Shown: positions 1 through 8,052 of the stretch, piece by piece
How the letters are laid out: every line of letters starts with the position of its first letter
Position numbering within the stretch: position 1 is the stretch's first letter
Assembly (NCBI RefSeq): GCF_019904175.1
Contig: NZ_CP061913.1
Span: forward strand, 1,240,001 to 1,304,000
Origin: Dactylosporangium vinaceum
GTDB lineage: Bacteria; Actinomycetota; Actinomycetes; Mycobacteriales; Micromonosporaceae
Direction: 5' to 3'
DNA length: 64,000 nt
Notes under the pieces: generated by a model
What the model was told of the DNA's origin: nothing
Database searches by the model: none
The model's input: only the letters and a program-made list of their open reading frames with translations
Position numbers and translations under genes: made by a program

Positions 1-64
1 AACCCTCGATCCGGCCGCCGATGGCGCGGGCCATGAGGCACCATTGATCGATGGGGGTGACTAC

Positions 65-1033
65 ATGTTGATCGGGGAGATCCACACGGGCTTGGTGCAG
101 CATTCCACGGCGCTGAGCCTGCCGGAGATGGTGCAGCTGCTGCAGCTCCGGGAGGGGGCACACGTCGCGACCTCGGTCCGGCCGACGTCGTATGCGGCCT
201 CGGCCGAGATTCCGGACGGCGTCGACTGCATGCTGCCCAGCGCGGCGCACCGGCGGGTCCGGGCCGTCGGCACCATGCTGTCGCGGGCGTCGATCATCGG
301 CGGGCGGGTGATCCAGGCGTCGGCCGCGGCATCGGTGGAGACCAGCGCGGCCGGTCGGCGCCTGGCCTGGCCGCACTACATCGCCCGGGCCGGGCGGCTC
401 GAGGTGATCGGCAAGTGGGACCCGGCCGACATGGTCGACGGCTTCCTGCGGCCGCGGCCGGGCGCGGCGGCGGAGGAGGAGCGGCTGGAGCCGGGCGGTA
501 TCGCGACGCGGCTCATCGACCGGGTCCAGATGGCCGAGGCCCTGGACCGGTCGCCTCCGCTGCGCGCGGCCCGCACGCATCTGCGCTGGGCCGTTCATAT
601 CGACGAGGCCCGGGCCGACGACGGTCTGCTGACATTCACAGTGGACGCTGACGGACAGCGCAGCCTCGAGATGGTCCTGGGGTCGCAGGACGCCGCGGAG
701 GCCGAGGGGCTGTGCCGCGACCTGGCCCTGCACGACTGGCTGCTGACGACGGTGAACGCGGCCCTCGACGCGGCCCACACGGCCCCGCCCGGCGCGGTGC
801 CGCGGGCCGCGCGGCTCGGGCCGGTGGTGGAGCACCTGTCGCGCCTGTGGACGCCCGGCGCACGGGTGGCGCCGGCCATGCTGACGGCCTGGGAGCAGCT
901 CGAGCGGCGCCCCGGATTCACCCGGCAGTGGCAGTCGTCAATAGCCGCGGCCCGGGACCTGCTCGCCGTGGCGACGTTCGAGCTGCTGCATACTGCTCGG
1001 CCGGCCGGTGCTCAGTCGTTGACGAAGACGTAG
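65..1033 (+). CDS. SCO2521-family protein of unknown function
   Basis: This 322-residue protein resembles, from memory, the SCO2521 family of actinobacteria. Its function is unknown and I see no catalytic motif, signal peptide or membrane segment. The identification rests largely on its neighbours, which look like the SCO2522, SCO2523 and SCO2524 families. The ATG at 65 is chosen because a G-rich ribosome site (GGGGG, 53-57) lies about 7 bases before it; an in-frame TTG at 44 is the alternative and would add seven residues. The gene faces the next gene, and the two 3' ends overlap by 22 bases, so transcription of the pair converges. Codon use has the strong third-position G/C bias of a real gene. 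The family name is moderately sure; the gene is fairly sure. Confidence 0.75.
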   Translation: MLIGEIHTGLVQHSTALSLPEMVQLLQLREGAHVATSVRPTSYAASAEIPDGVDCMLPSAAHRRVRAVGTMLSRASIIGGRVIQASAAASVETSAAGRRLAWPHYIARAGRLEVIGKWDPADMVDGFLRPRPGAAAEEERLEPGGIATRLIDRVQMAEALDRSPPLRAARTHLRWAVHIDEARADDGLLTFTVDADGQRSLEMVLGSQDAAEAEGLCRDLALHDWLLTTVNAALDAAHTAPPGAVPRAARLGPVVEHLSRLWTPGARVAPAMLTAWEQLERRPGFTRQWQSSIAAARDLLAVATFELLHTARPAGAQSLTKT

Positions 1034-1983
1034 CCCATGCGCTTGATCAGCTGCTCGGGGACCGGCACGCCCTCGTGCCGGCTGCGCGCCGCGAGCTCGT
1101 CGAGGACGGCCGGGTCGGGCGAGACCTGACTCAGGATCGTGCGGACCGCGGCCACCTCGACGGAGAGGAAGTGCTCGCGCAGGACGGTGTTGGTGCGGTA
1201 CGCCGCGAAGGGCCACGCCCGCTCGTTGAGCTGGAGCACCCCGGGCAGGTGCTCCCACTCCTCGGGCCAGTCCTCGTCGCGGTCCTGGCCGCGCGGCCGG
1301 ACCGCCGGCTCGCCGTTGTGGCGCAGCAGGCCCAGGCGCAGCAGCTGCCAGACCGAGGCCAGGAAGGCGCAGGAGTAGACCTTCGACCCGTGCTGGTCGC
1401 GGGACCACAGCTCCACGTCCACGAAGATCGAGTGCCCGGTCGGATTGTTTTCGCGGGGTGCCTCCCAGGAGGATGGCTCGTGCATGGCCGGTGCGACGCT
1501 CCCCGGCGTGCGCTGGCCGTTGCACAGCCACCCGGCCTCCACCACCGGCGGCCGGCCGCCCGTCGTGGCCGGTGGGGGATCGGACACCAGGTAGGACAGC
1601 ACGAGCTCGGCCAGCGGGATTCCGTCGGCCACCGCGCAGTTCGACTCGCGGGCCAGGTAGTCGATCGTCAGGCCGTTGTCAGCGGCGGCCTTCTGCAGCC
1701 GCTCGATCGTCTCGCGCGGGCCGGGCATGCCGGGCAGGTGGTCGTTGATGAGGAAGCAGGTGCTGATCCGGGGCCGGACCCCCTTGGGCAGCCGGGCCTC
1801 GCACGCCGCCCGGGCCTGGTGGACCCAGGGGGCCACCTGCGCGAGGTGCTCCTCGACCCGGTTGCCGCGGCCCCGGAAGTCCTCCGCGTAGAGATGCCCG
1901 ACCTCGATCGAGACATGGGACAGCGGCAGCGATACGGTCCGCGGCCGGCGGTCCGGTTCGCGGTACTCCACGTTCGTGATCAT
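1012..1983 (-). CDS. SCO2522-family protein of unknown function
   Basis: This 323-residue protein resembles the SCO2522 family, whose function is unknown. The start is the ATG at 1983, which gives an N-terminus beginning MITNVEYREPDRR. It sits in an ATGA overlap with the stop of the upstream P-loop gene and follows a good ribosome site (GGAGGTG, about 5 bases before). A longer reading starting at 2109 only runs back into the upstream gene and is rejected. The protein is soluble-looking, rich in aromatic residues and histidine, without recognisable catalytic motifs. Translational coupling to the P-loop gene suggests both act together, possibly as a complex (inference). Confidence 0.75.
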   Translation of the reverse strand: MITNVEYREPDRRPRTVSLPLSHVSIEVGHLYAEDFRGRGNRVEEHLAQVAPWVHQARAACEARLPKGVRPRISTCFLINDHLPGMPGPRETIERLQKAAADNGLTIDYLARESNCAVADGIPLAELVLSYLVSDPPPATTGGRPPVVEAGWLCNGQRTPGSVAPAMHEPSSWEAPRENNPTGHSIFVDVELWSRDQHGSKVYSCAFLASVWQLLRLGLLRHNGEPAVRPRGQDRDEDWPEEWEHLPGVLQLNERAWPFAAYRTNTVLREHFLSVEVAAVRTILSQVSPDPAVLDELAARSRHEGVPVPEQLIKRMGYVFVND

Positions 1984-2903
1984 CGGAGCACCTCCCAGGC
2001 GTCGTCGTCGATCACATCCCGGGCCAGCTTCTCGAATGCCTCGACGGTCGCCTGATTCGCGATCTTGCGTTCGTAGAGGTCGTTGTCGGAGATCAGCTGC
2101 TCGCGCCATTGCAGCAGCGGGTCCAGCGGGATCTGGGCCAGGACGGTGGTCCGGCCGATCCGCAGCGAACTGGCCAGCTCGATGAGCTTGGCATTGCTGT
2201 CACGCAGGAATGCGATCTGGGACGGCCGCAGGATGGAGATGTCCTCGGCGAACGGGTCGATGACCGCCGTGCGGACGAACCGCAGCCGGTTCTGCAGGTC
2301 ATCGCGGTCGTGCCCGCAGCGGGCGCCCAGCTCGAGGATGCCACCGGGGTTGTTGACGAGGCCGGCCGCCGCGTTGACGTGCTGGTTGGTCCATCGGTGG
2401 AAGACCAGCCAGCGGGACAGGATCTTGCGCATGCTGGGCAGCGCGGTCGCCTTGAGCGCCAGCTCGGTGGCGTAGGAGCGCCCGGCGCTCAGATCGACGA
2501 TGACCACGTCGAACTGCTCCTCCAGCCGCAGGAACAGCTCGGCGCACAGCTTCACCATCTCCGCGGTGGTCGGGAACTCCGAGCCGCTGGCATCGCCGGG
2601 GAACAGCGCGAGCTGACCGGCGCCGGCCGGCCGCAGCCGCAGGCTCGAACGCTCCGAGGCGCCCCACACGTCCAGCCGCTCCGGGTTGGCGACCCGGCCC
2701 TGCAGGTAGCTGTGCAGGCCACCGCCGCTGCGTGTGCCGTTGAAGACCCCCTCGATACCAAAGATCGCCCCGGCGGTCGGCGAGCCGAAGTCGAAGTCGA
2801 GGTAGCACACCTCGCGGTTGGCCAGGGCGCTGCGGAACGCCACGTTGCAGCTGGTGACCGAGCGGCCGGTACCACCCTTGTCGGAGGCGGCGAAGAGCAG
2901 CAT
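1980..2903 (-). CDS. SCO2523-family variant P-loop ATPase (ParA/MinD-like)
   Basis: This 307-residue protein begins with MLLFAASDKGGTGRS, a deviant Walker A of the ParA/MinD type in which the usual GK(S/T) is GRS at residues 13-15. A CYLDFDFGSPTAG stretch follows, where ParA proteins carry the A' motif, and a hydrophobic VVIVDLSAG strand near residue 140 fits Walker B. Such proteins hydrolyse ATP in partitioning or positioning systems; this family's partner and role are unknown. The start is the ATG at 2903, two bases after the stop of the upstream SCO2524-like gene, and the stop overlaps the next ATG. The Arg in place of the Walker A Lys next to Ser/Thr is a family trait as far as I recall, but whether it still hydrolyses ATP cannot be told. 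Confidence 0.82.
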   Translation of the reverse strand: MLLFAASDKGGTGRSVTSCNVAFRSALANREVCYLDFDFGSPTAGAIFGIEGVFNGTRSGGGLHSYLQGRVANPERLDVWGASERSSLRLRPAGAGQLALFPGDASGSEFPTTAEMVKLCAELFLRLEEQFDVVIVDLSAGRSYATELALKATALPSMRKILSRWLVFHRWTNQHVNAAAGLVNNPGGILELGARCGHDRDDLQNRLRFVRTAVIDPFAEDISILRPSQIAFLRDSNAKLIELASSLRIGRTTVLAQIPLDPLLQWREQLISDNDLYERKIANQATVEAFEKLARDVIDDDAWEVLR

Positions 2904-2905
2904 CG

Positions 2906-4762
2906 TCAGATCCCCTCACTGTCGCTGCGCCCCGCGGCGAGGTCGTTGAGGATGTTGAGCACGTTGGCGGCCAGCACGGCCGCCGTGCCCGGCCGCTCAC
3001 GGACCACCTCGCGGGCGCGCCGGAGGCTGGCTCGCACGTTCTTCGTCTCCATCGCCAGCGGCCGGACGTTGCCGCGCAGCAGCTCGCGGTCGAAGAGCTG
3101 CTCGGCCTCGTTGAGCAGCTCGACCGCGTGGGCCGAGAGAATGTCGCTGTGCAGGGGCGGCCGGTCGAGCACGGCGGTGGTCTGCACGAGGGCCGCGACC
3201 ACCCGCTCGGTGATCAGCCAGGACGGCTCACCTGATGCCTCCAGGGCCAGCTGCGGGAACGCGCCGCTCGGGTCGTCCCAGAGATTGCGGCCGAATCCGC
3301 CCTGCAGCCGGCGCAGCCCCAGGTGCTCCCACACCTCGTCGGCTAAGGCCAGGTACGCGTAGCGCTCACGGATGTCGATCAGCAGCCCGGCCACGGCGAC
3401 GATCCGGTAGAGCAGCAGCGGCGTGAACTCGGGCACGAACCACGCTAGCCGGGGCACCTTCTCGCCCTTCGTCCCGACGGTGTCGCTGCCGAGCAGCCCC
3501 AGCCGGACACCCGGGTGGTGCAGCTGCAGCGCCGAGTCGTCGGTGTAGGGTCGCCGGATCGTGCGGCCCCGGTTGGCCAGTTCGATGAGCACGTTGCCGA
3601 TCCGCTGCAGCTGGGCCTCGTTGCTGCGGTTCTGCAGCAGCCCCATGACGGCCAGGGACGTCACCTGCAGCGTGAAGTAGTCGCTCTCCAGACCGTCGAT
3701 GGTCCGCCAGGGCACGTCCTCGATCGGCCACCGCCCGGCCTGGCCGTAGGTGGCGACCGTGGCCCAGTAGGAGCGGGTCAGGTCGAAGCGCAGCTGCAGC
3801 GCCCGGGCCAGCCGCTCCTGCTCCTGGTTGAGCAGGCCCATGGCGCGGGTGCGCTCGGAGAACAGGTCCTCGATCGCGTGGAGCGCGATGACGGTGAAGT
3901 AGAGGTAAGGCGCGTCCTCGGCCACCCCCGCGCGCTGCTCGCCGATCTGCTCGGAATCGTCGAGGACGACAAGTGGGGCCTTCTCCACGATGCTCCAGGA
4001 CCAGCCGCATTCGAAGAGCTGGCTCGGGCTGTCGATGTCGGTCATGCCGCCCGAGCCGATCAGCACCTCACGGAAGCTGGCAGTGGTCTGGGCCAGCGAC
4101 CGGCGCAGACCCGCGACCACCTCGCGGGTGGGCTGCTGACCCTGGTTGACCATCCGGATCAGCTGTACGCCGTATTCGGAGTCGGCGTCGAAGACGTTGA
4201 CACTGAAGCTGCGCAGCAGGCCGACCATCGCCGCCGTCAAGCGGCTCGACGCCAGCCGGCTCAGCTCGTCGATCTGCTCCCACACGGCCGGGCGCCGGGT
4301 GGTCTGCCGGAAGAACTTCGCGAAGCCGATCGTGGCCAGGGACAGGGTGACGGCCATCGCATAGGCGTCGACGATGTCGAGGCCGCGCTGCTCCTCGGTC
4401 GGCTCCGGGTCGTCGTCCTGCTCGGCGGCGAAGTAGCTGCCGCCCGCGAAGGTCGGGGTGCCCGCCTCGTCGATGTAGGTCCGGTAGTACTCGAGCAGGA
4501 CCCCGATCATCTTGCGCGGAATCTCCGACGCGCCACCCAGGGCCTTCAGTGCCTCGATCATTTCCTGGCCGGTGCGGTCCGGGTTGTCGATCGCGAAGGC
4601 CTGCACCTTGAACGTCGGCAGCAGGATGCACAGCAGCTGCTCGGCGTCGCTGATGCAGTTGCGCCCGTGCCGGCCGCCCCAGTGCCATTGCTCGCGCCGC
4701 CACGAGTAACGGATGGTGGCGCGCCAGATATCCAGCAACTCTTGGCGGGGTTGCATCCTCAT
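2906..4762 (-). CDS. SCO2524-family protein of unknown function
   Basis: This 618-residue, apparently soluble and mostly helical protein resembles the SCO2524 family. It has no recognised catalytic motif. It is the first gene of a three-gene leftward operon (SCO2524-like, SCO2523-like, SCO2522-like) with junctions of 2 bases and a 4-base overlap. Two possible ATG starts lie six bases apart, at 4762 and 4756; the first is used and neither has a strong ribosome site. A conserved Trp/Arg-rich N-terminal stretch (residues about 13-33) suggests a binding surface, but this is only a composition remark. The gene is well supported by codon bias and the operon; the family name is from memory. Confidence 0.75.
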   Translation of the reverse strand: MRMQPRQELLDIWRATIRYSWRREQWHWGGRHGRNCISDAEQLLCILLPTFKVQAFAIDNPDRTGQEMIEALKALGGASEIPRKMIGVLLEYYRTYIDEAGTPTFAGGSYFAAEQDDDPEPTEEQRGLDIVDAYAMAVTLSLATIGFAKFFRQTTRRPAVWEQIDELSRLASSRLTAAMVGLLRSFSVNVFDADSEYGVQLIRMVNQGQQPTREVVAGLRRSLAQTTASFREVLIGSGGMTDIDSPSQLFECGWSWSIVEKAPLVVLDDSEQIGEQRAGVAEDAPYLYFTVIALHAIEDLFSERTRAMGLLNQEQERLARALQLRFDLTRSYWATVATYGQAGRWPIEDVPWRTIDGLESDYFTLQVTSLAVMGLLQNRSNEAQLQRIGNVLIELANRGRTIRRPYTDDSALQLHHPGVRLGLLGSDTVGTKGEKVPRLAWFVPEFTPLLLYRIVAVAGLLIDIRERYAYLALADEVWEHLGLRRLQGGFGRNLWDDPSGAFPQLALEASGEPSWLITERVVAALVQTTAVLDRPPLHSDILSAHAVELLNEAEQLFDRELLRGNVRPLAMETKNVRASLRRAREVVRERPGTAAVLAANVLNILNDLAAGRSDSEGI

Positions 4763-4865
4763 GCGATTACCACCGGATCATCGCGGCCGATCAACGATGA
4801 TCGACATTGGCGGGCATACATCTACCAGATCGTATCCGCCGCATCGACGCTCTGCCGCGTCAATG

Positions 4866-5819
4866 TCATGTCAGCAGGCGGCCGACTTTCTGGGCGCAGC
4901 CCCACGAGAGGCTGAGCCCGGCGGCGCCGTGACCGTAATTGTGGATCACTGATCCGTCATGCGCGTCGAACTCCACCCGGGGCTTTGGTCGCCGGGCCGG
5001 TCGCAGCCCGATCCGGTAACCGGTCTGCGTCGCCTCGCGGAGCTTCGGCTCCACCTCCACGCAGCGCTTGAGAATGGCCGCCGCAACTTTGCGCCGGGGC
5101 TCCTCGGATTCACAGAGCTCGGCGAAGTGGCCGCCGAGCAGGACGTGATCCTTGTGCGGGAAGATGTAGGTCAGGTCGGTCCCGGGTGCGTCTTCCTGGA
5201 AGAACTCCTCGATGCCCGGATTCTTGACCTCGATGAGCAGGCCCTTGATGGCGTACATGTCGGGATCGGGCACCAGGTCGCGGGCGCCGAGCCCGGTGCA
5301 GTTGACCACGAACTCGGCCATCCCGCGCACCTCGTCGAGGGACCTGAGCCGGGGATGGTGCAGATCCAGCTTCACCCCTGCGTTCTCGTTGCGCTTGAGG
5401 AGGTAGTCGAGGTAGATCGGCATGTCGACAAGCGGGACCGTGTAGCGCCAGGCCGAGCGGTACTTCGAGGGAAATCGCCGGAGCTCCTCGGGGCACGGCC
5501 GAAAGTTTCGAGTGGGCCTCGCCCAGTCCGGCGGATCGGCCTTGACGGAGAGCTCGAGTCCCGCGGCCATGCGCACGCCGCTGGTTTTGTCCTCCTCGGC
5601 GATGCGCTCCAGCTCGGGTCGGGTCGCCTCGGCCCAGCTCAGGCACTCGTCGTCGCCGACGAGATAGGGTCCCCAAATGGCACCGGCCACGGCCGACGTG
5701 GTCTGTCTCGGTTCCCGATCGGCGATGAGGTGGACTGAATGTCCACGCTCCGCCAAGTGCGCAGCGGTCGTCAGGCCGGAAACGCCTGCGCCGATTATGA
5801 GGATGTCCGGCCACGCCAT
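4866..5819 (-). CDS. D-amino-acid oxidase (FAD-dependent)
   Basis: This 317-residue protein is a DAO-type flavoenzyme expected to oxidise D-amino acids to 2-oxo acids, ammonia and hydrogen peroxide. It has the N-terminal dinucleotide motif GAGVSG at residues 10-15. Near the C-terminus GLRPARRP (about 271-278) carries the substrate-carboxylate Arg of the family, and NYGHGAAGLSLSWGCA (about 294-309) is the second FAD signature. The length is usual for bacterial DAOs. There is no signal peptide, so it should be cytoplasmic. It reads leftward, divergent from the methyltransferase at 5925 and about 100 bases downstream of the SCO2524-like gene's start, so it has its own promoter. It interrupts the SCO252x block. 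A link to D-amino acids in cell-wall or antibiotic metabolism is not shown. Confidence 0.93.
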   Translation of the reverse strand: MAWPDILIIGAGVSGLTTAAHLAERGHSVHLIADREPRQTTSAVAGAIWGPYLVGDDECLSWAEATRPELERIAEEDKTSGVRMAAGLELSVKADPPDWARPTRNFRPCPEELRRFPSKYRSAWRYTVPLVDMPIYLDYLLKRNENAGVKLDLHHPRLRSLDEVRGMAEFVVNCTGLGARDLVPDPDMYAIKGLLIEVKNPGIEEFFQEDAPGTDLTYIFPHKDHVLLGGHFAELCESEEPRRKVAAAILKRCVEVEPKLREATQTGYRIGLRPARRPKPRVEFDAHDGSVIHNYGHGAAGLSLSWGCAQKVGRLLT

Positions 5820-5924
5820 CAGACGAGATTAGCAATTTCTCGGGATCGGTGATGCGTCCGAGTCACTCATTCGAATGAAAACGTGTGGCTAGTCCTTGAT
5901 TCCCAGGTGGTTCTATTGCGATCG

Positions 5925-6692
5925 ATGCTGAGGGGGCGAGGGAAAACTTTGTACAACGCCGATGCTGAGTGGGACAGATTTCGGCCGAACTGGTACCAGC
6001 GCCGGCACTATAGGTCGGTTCGCGACGATGATCGGCGGATATTGACCCATACGCGTGACCATTTCGCTGCTCACGCCCCTGGGGAGGGCGCTGTCGGGCT
6101 GGACGTCGGGCCCGGGCCGAATCTCTACCCGGCGCTGGCGATGCTGCCGTTCTGCTCCCGGGTCGACCTGATCGAGTACTCGTCGACGAATGTTCAGTGG
6201 CTGCAGCGCCGGGCGGCCGGGCTCGAAGCGGATGACGGGGAGGACTGGGCACCGTTCTGGGCGGTGCTCGCCGAGAACGCGGCCTACGCCGAGCGGGGCG
6301 GGGACCAGCCGCTGCGGCAGGTTGCCGACAAGGTCGTCGTCACGCCCGGCAGTGTGTTCGATCTTCCCGAGGCGCAATGGGACGTCGGGACGATGTTCTT
6401 CGTTGCCTGCTCCATCTCGAGTGAGGTCGACGAGTTCTACGAGGCCGTCCGGTGCTTCCTGCACGCGCTGCGGCCCGGCGCCCCGTTCGCCGCGGCGTTC
6501 ATGATCGGTTCCGACGGCTACCAGGTGGACGGTGTGGAGTTTCCGGCGGTCCGGGTGGGCCAGACGATGATCGAGGAGGCGATCCGGGACATGGCCGGCG
6601 ACGCCAAGGTCATCCCGATTCCCAGCGGCGGTGGCGATCCGCTGCGTGACGGGGTGGAGATGGCGCTGGCGCTCGGGCTGCGGGCCGGGTGA
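5925..6692 (+). CDS. SCO2525-family SAM-dependent methyltransferase
   Basis: This Rossmann-fold methyltransferase of about 255 residues has GLDVGPGPNLYPAL as the SAM-binding motif I, and DLIEYSS with an acidic residue at the end of strand 2. It resembles the SCO2525 family (NNMT/PNMT-like); the substrate is unknown. The N-terminal NADAEWDRFRPNWYQRRHY stretch matches the family's WDxF...Y pattern as I remember it. Start choice is open. I use the ATG at 5925; a GTG at 5883 is upstream; a TTG at 5949 has the best ribosome site (GAGGG six bases before) and may be the true start. It diverges from the D-amino-acid oxidase and ends in front of a two-way terminator. Confidence 0.85.
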   Translation: MLRGRGKTLYNADAEWDRFRPNWYQRRHYRSVRDDDRRILTHTRDHFAAHAPGEGAVGLDVGPGPNLYPALAMLPFCSRVDLIEYSSTNVQWLQRRAAGLEADDGEDWAPFWAVLAENAAYAERGGDQPLRQVADKVVVTPGSVFDLPEAQWDVGTMFFVACSISSEVDEFYEAVRCFLHALRPGAPFAAAFMIGSDGYQVDGVEFPAVRVGQTMIEEAIRDMAGDAKVIPIPSGGGDPLRDGVEMALALGLRAG

Positions 6693-6703
6693 GCTGATGC
6701 AGG

Positions 6704-6734
6704 AGGGTCGCCTCCCCGGCGAGGAAGCGACCCT
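6704..6734. terminator. Bidirectional hairpin terminator between convergent genes
   Basis: The arms AGGGTCGC (6704-6711) and GCGACCCT (6727-6734) pair perfectly over 8 bases, with inner CTC/GAG pairing around a CCCGGC loop. The hairpin fills the 48-base gap between the convergent methyltransferase and esterase genes and can stop both transcripts. There is no T-run, as is usual in high-GC actinomycetes. Confidence 0.7.
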
Positions 6735-6740
6735 GATACC

Positions 6741-7925
6741 TCAGGACAGGGTGCAGGTCACGGCGGGGAGGGCGTTGGTGGTGTTGTTCCAGCTCGCCAG
6801 GAAGCCCAGCGCGGCGGAGCCGTTGGGGGCCAGGGAGCCGTTGTAGGTGGCGTTGCGGGCGGTCACCGTGGCGCCCGACTGGGTCAGGGTGGTGTTCCAG
6901 GACTGCTGGACCTGCTGGCCGTTGGCGAAGGTGAAGGTGGCGGTCCAGGCGGTGGCGGGGGTGGGTGCGGTGTTGGTGACCGTCACCTCGGCCTGGAAGG
7001 AGCCGCCCCACTGGGAGATGATCTTGTAGCTGGCGGTGCAGGCGCCGGTGCTGGAGGAGCGTGACGGGGACGCCGACGCGGATGCCGACCTCGACGGGGA
7101 GGTCGAGGCCGACGGAGAGGTCGAGCGGGACGGTGAGGCCGAGCCTGACGGGGACGTCGAGCGGGACGGGGAGGGCGAGGCGGAGCCCGACGGGGTGACG
7201 CCGCCGAGGACCTTGGTGATCGCCGGGTACCAGGCGTCGGACATCTTCTGGAAGCCCGTGTCGTTCGGGTGCACGCCGTCGCCGGTGTCGGCCACGGCGT
7301 CGAAACCCGTCCACAGGTCGGCCAGCGTGATGGGGGACTGGGCGGTGGTCAGGCCGGCGGCCCAGGATGGCAGGGCCTGGTCGAAGGCCTGGACGTCGGC
7401 CGGGCAGGTGGCGCAGGCGGCGGCGCTCATCGGGATGATCTGGGCGACGATGATCTTCACGTTGGGGTTCTGGGCGCGCATCTGGCCGATCAGCTTCGTG
7501 AACGCGGTGAGCTTGGTGGCCAGGGGGATGTAGCCGCCCCACATGTCGTTGGTGCCCAGGTGGACCAGGATGACGTCCGGGTTGGCGGCGGCCAGCCACG
7601 GGGGGAGCTGGTTGTTGTCGGCGATCCCGGTGGCGGAGTAGCCGCCGTGGCCCTCGTGGTCGAAGTCGTAGGCGTAGCCGGGGTTGCAGCCGCCGCCGTC
7701 GGAGACGCCGCCCACGAAGTCGATGTTCGAGTAGCCGGTCGTCACCAGGCGGTGCCAGAGCTTGGCCCGCCAGCAGCCGGGGCCGGCGGTGATGGAGTCG
7801 CCGAGCGGCATGATGCGCACGGGGGTGGTGGCCGACATGGCGGGGCCGGCCGGCTGGAGGACGACCAGCCCGAGGGCGGCCAGCACGACCGCCAGGAGGG
7901 CAGGAAGGAACGACTTGCGGAGCAT
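6741..7925 (-). CDS. Secreted SGNH/GDSL esterase with C-terminal CBM2
   Basis: This 394-residue secreted hydrolase has a Sec signal peptide (MLRKS followed by a long Ala/Leu/Val core, cleavage near residue 30). The SGNH domain follows: block I GDSITAG with nucleophile Ser44, block III GTND near residue 123 and block V DGVHPND near 215 with the catalytic Asp/His. A Ser/Pro/Arg repeat linker (about 240-290) and a carbohydrate-binding module family 2 domain with paired Cys (ACTAS...VTCTLS, about 292-394) complete it. The set resembles CE3-like acetylxylan esterases, so deacetylation of plant polysaccharide outside the cell is the likely role; a lipase is the alternative. It is a single-gene unit with its own upstream gap (7926-8018) and probably does not belong to the polyketide cluster. 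Confidence 0.9.
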   Translation of the reverse strand: MLRKSFLPALLAVVLAALGLVVLQPAGPAMSATTPVRIMPLGDSITAGPGCWRAKLWHRLVTTGYSNIDFVGGVSDGGGCNPGYAYDFDHEGHGGYSATGIADNNQLPPWLAAANPDVILVHLGTNDMWGGYIPLATKLTAFTKLIGQMRAQNPNVKIIVAQIIPMSAAACATCPADVQAFDQALPSWAAGLTTAQSPITLADLWTGFDAVADTGDGVHPNDTGFQKMSDAWYPAITKVLGGVTPSGSASPSPSRSTSPSGSASPSRSTSPSASTSPSRSASASASPSRSSSTGACTASYKIISQWGGSFQAEVTVTNTAPTPATAWTATFTFANGQQVQQSWNTTLTQSGATVTARNATYNGSLAPNGSAALGFLASWNNTTNALPAVTCTLS

Positions 7926-8018
7926 GGGGGCAGGACCTCTCGTAGAAAGAGGGACGAGGTGCAGGTCAGCCGGCTCCCACGGGCATCGCGCGAGGTCGAT
8001 GCTACAAACACGATGGAG

Positions 8019-8047
8019 GGCGGCGCGACCCCTCGGGCCGCGCCGCC
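8019..8047 (-). terminator. Hairpin terminator of the ccr operon
   Basis: GGCGGCGCG (8019-8027) and CGCGCCGCC (8039-8047) form a perfect 9-base stem with an 11-base loop. It lies five bases past the stop of the crotonyl-CoA reductase gene in its reading direction, so it is the likely end of the leftward operon that starts at 10790. Confidence 0.6.
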
Positions 8048-8052
8048 GGTCC

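Noticed and set aside
44..64. TTG start for the first gene
   Set aside because: It has no ribosome site, whereas the ATG at 65 has a G-rich site at proper spacing; kept only as an alternative.
4763..4865. Gap between the SCO2524-like and oxidase genes examined for small genes or RNA
   Set aside because: No frame with a start and ribosome site and no clear hairpin; probably just the promoter region of the leftward operon.
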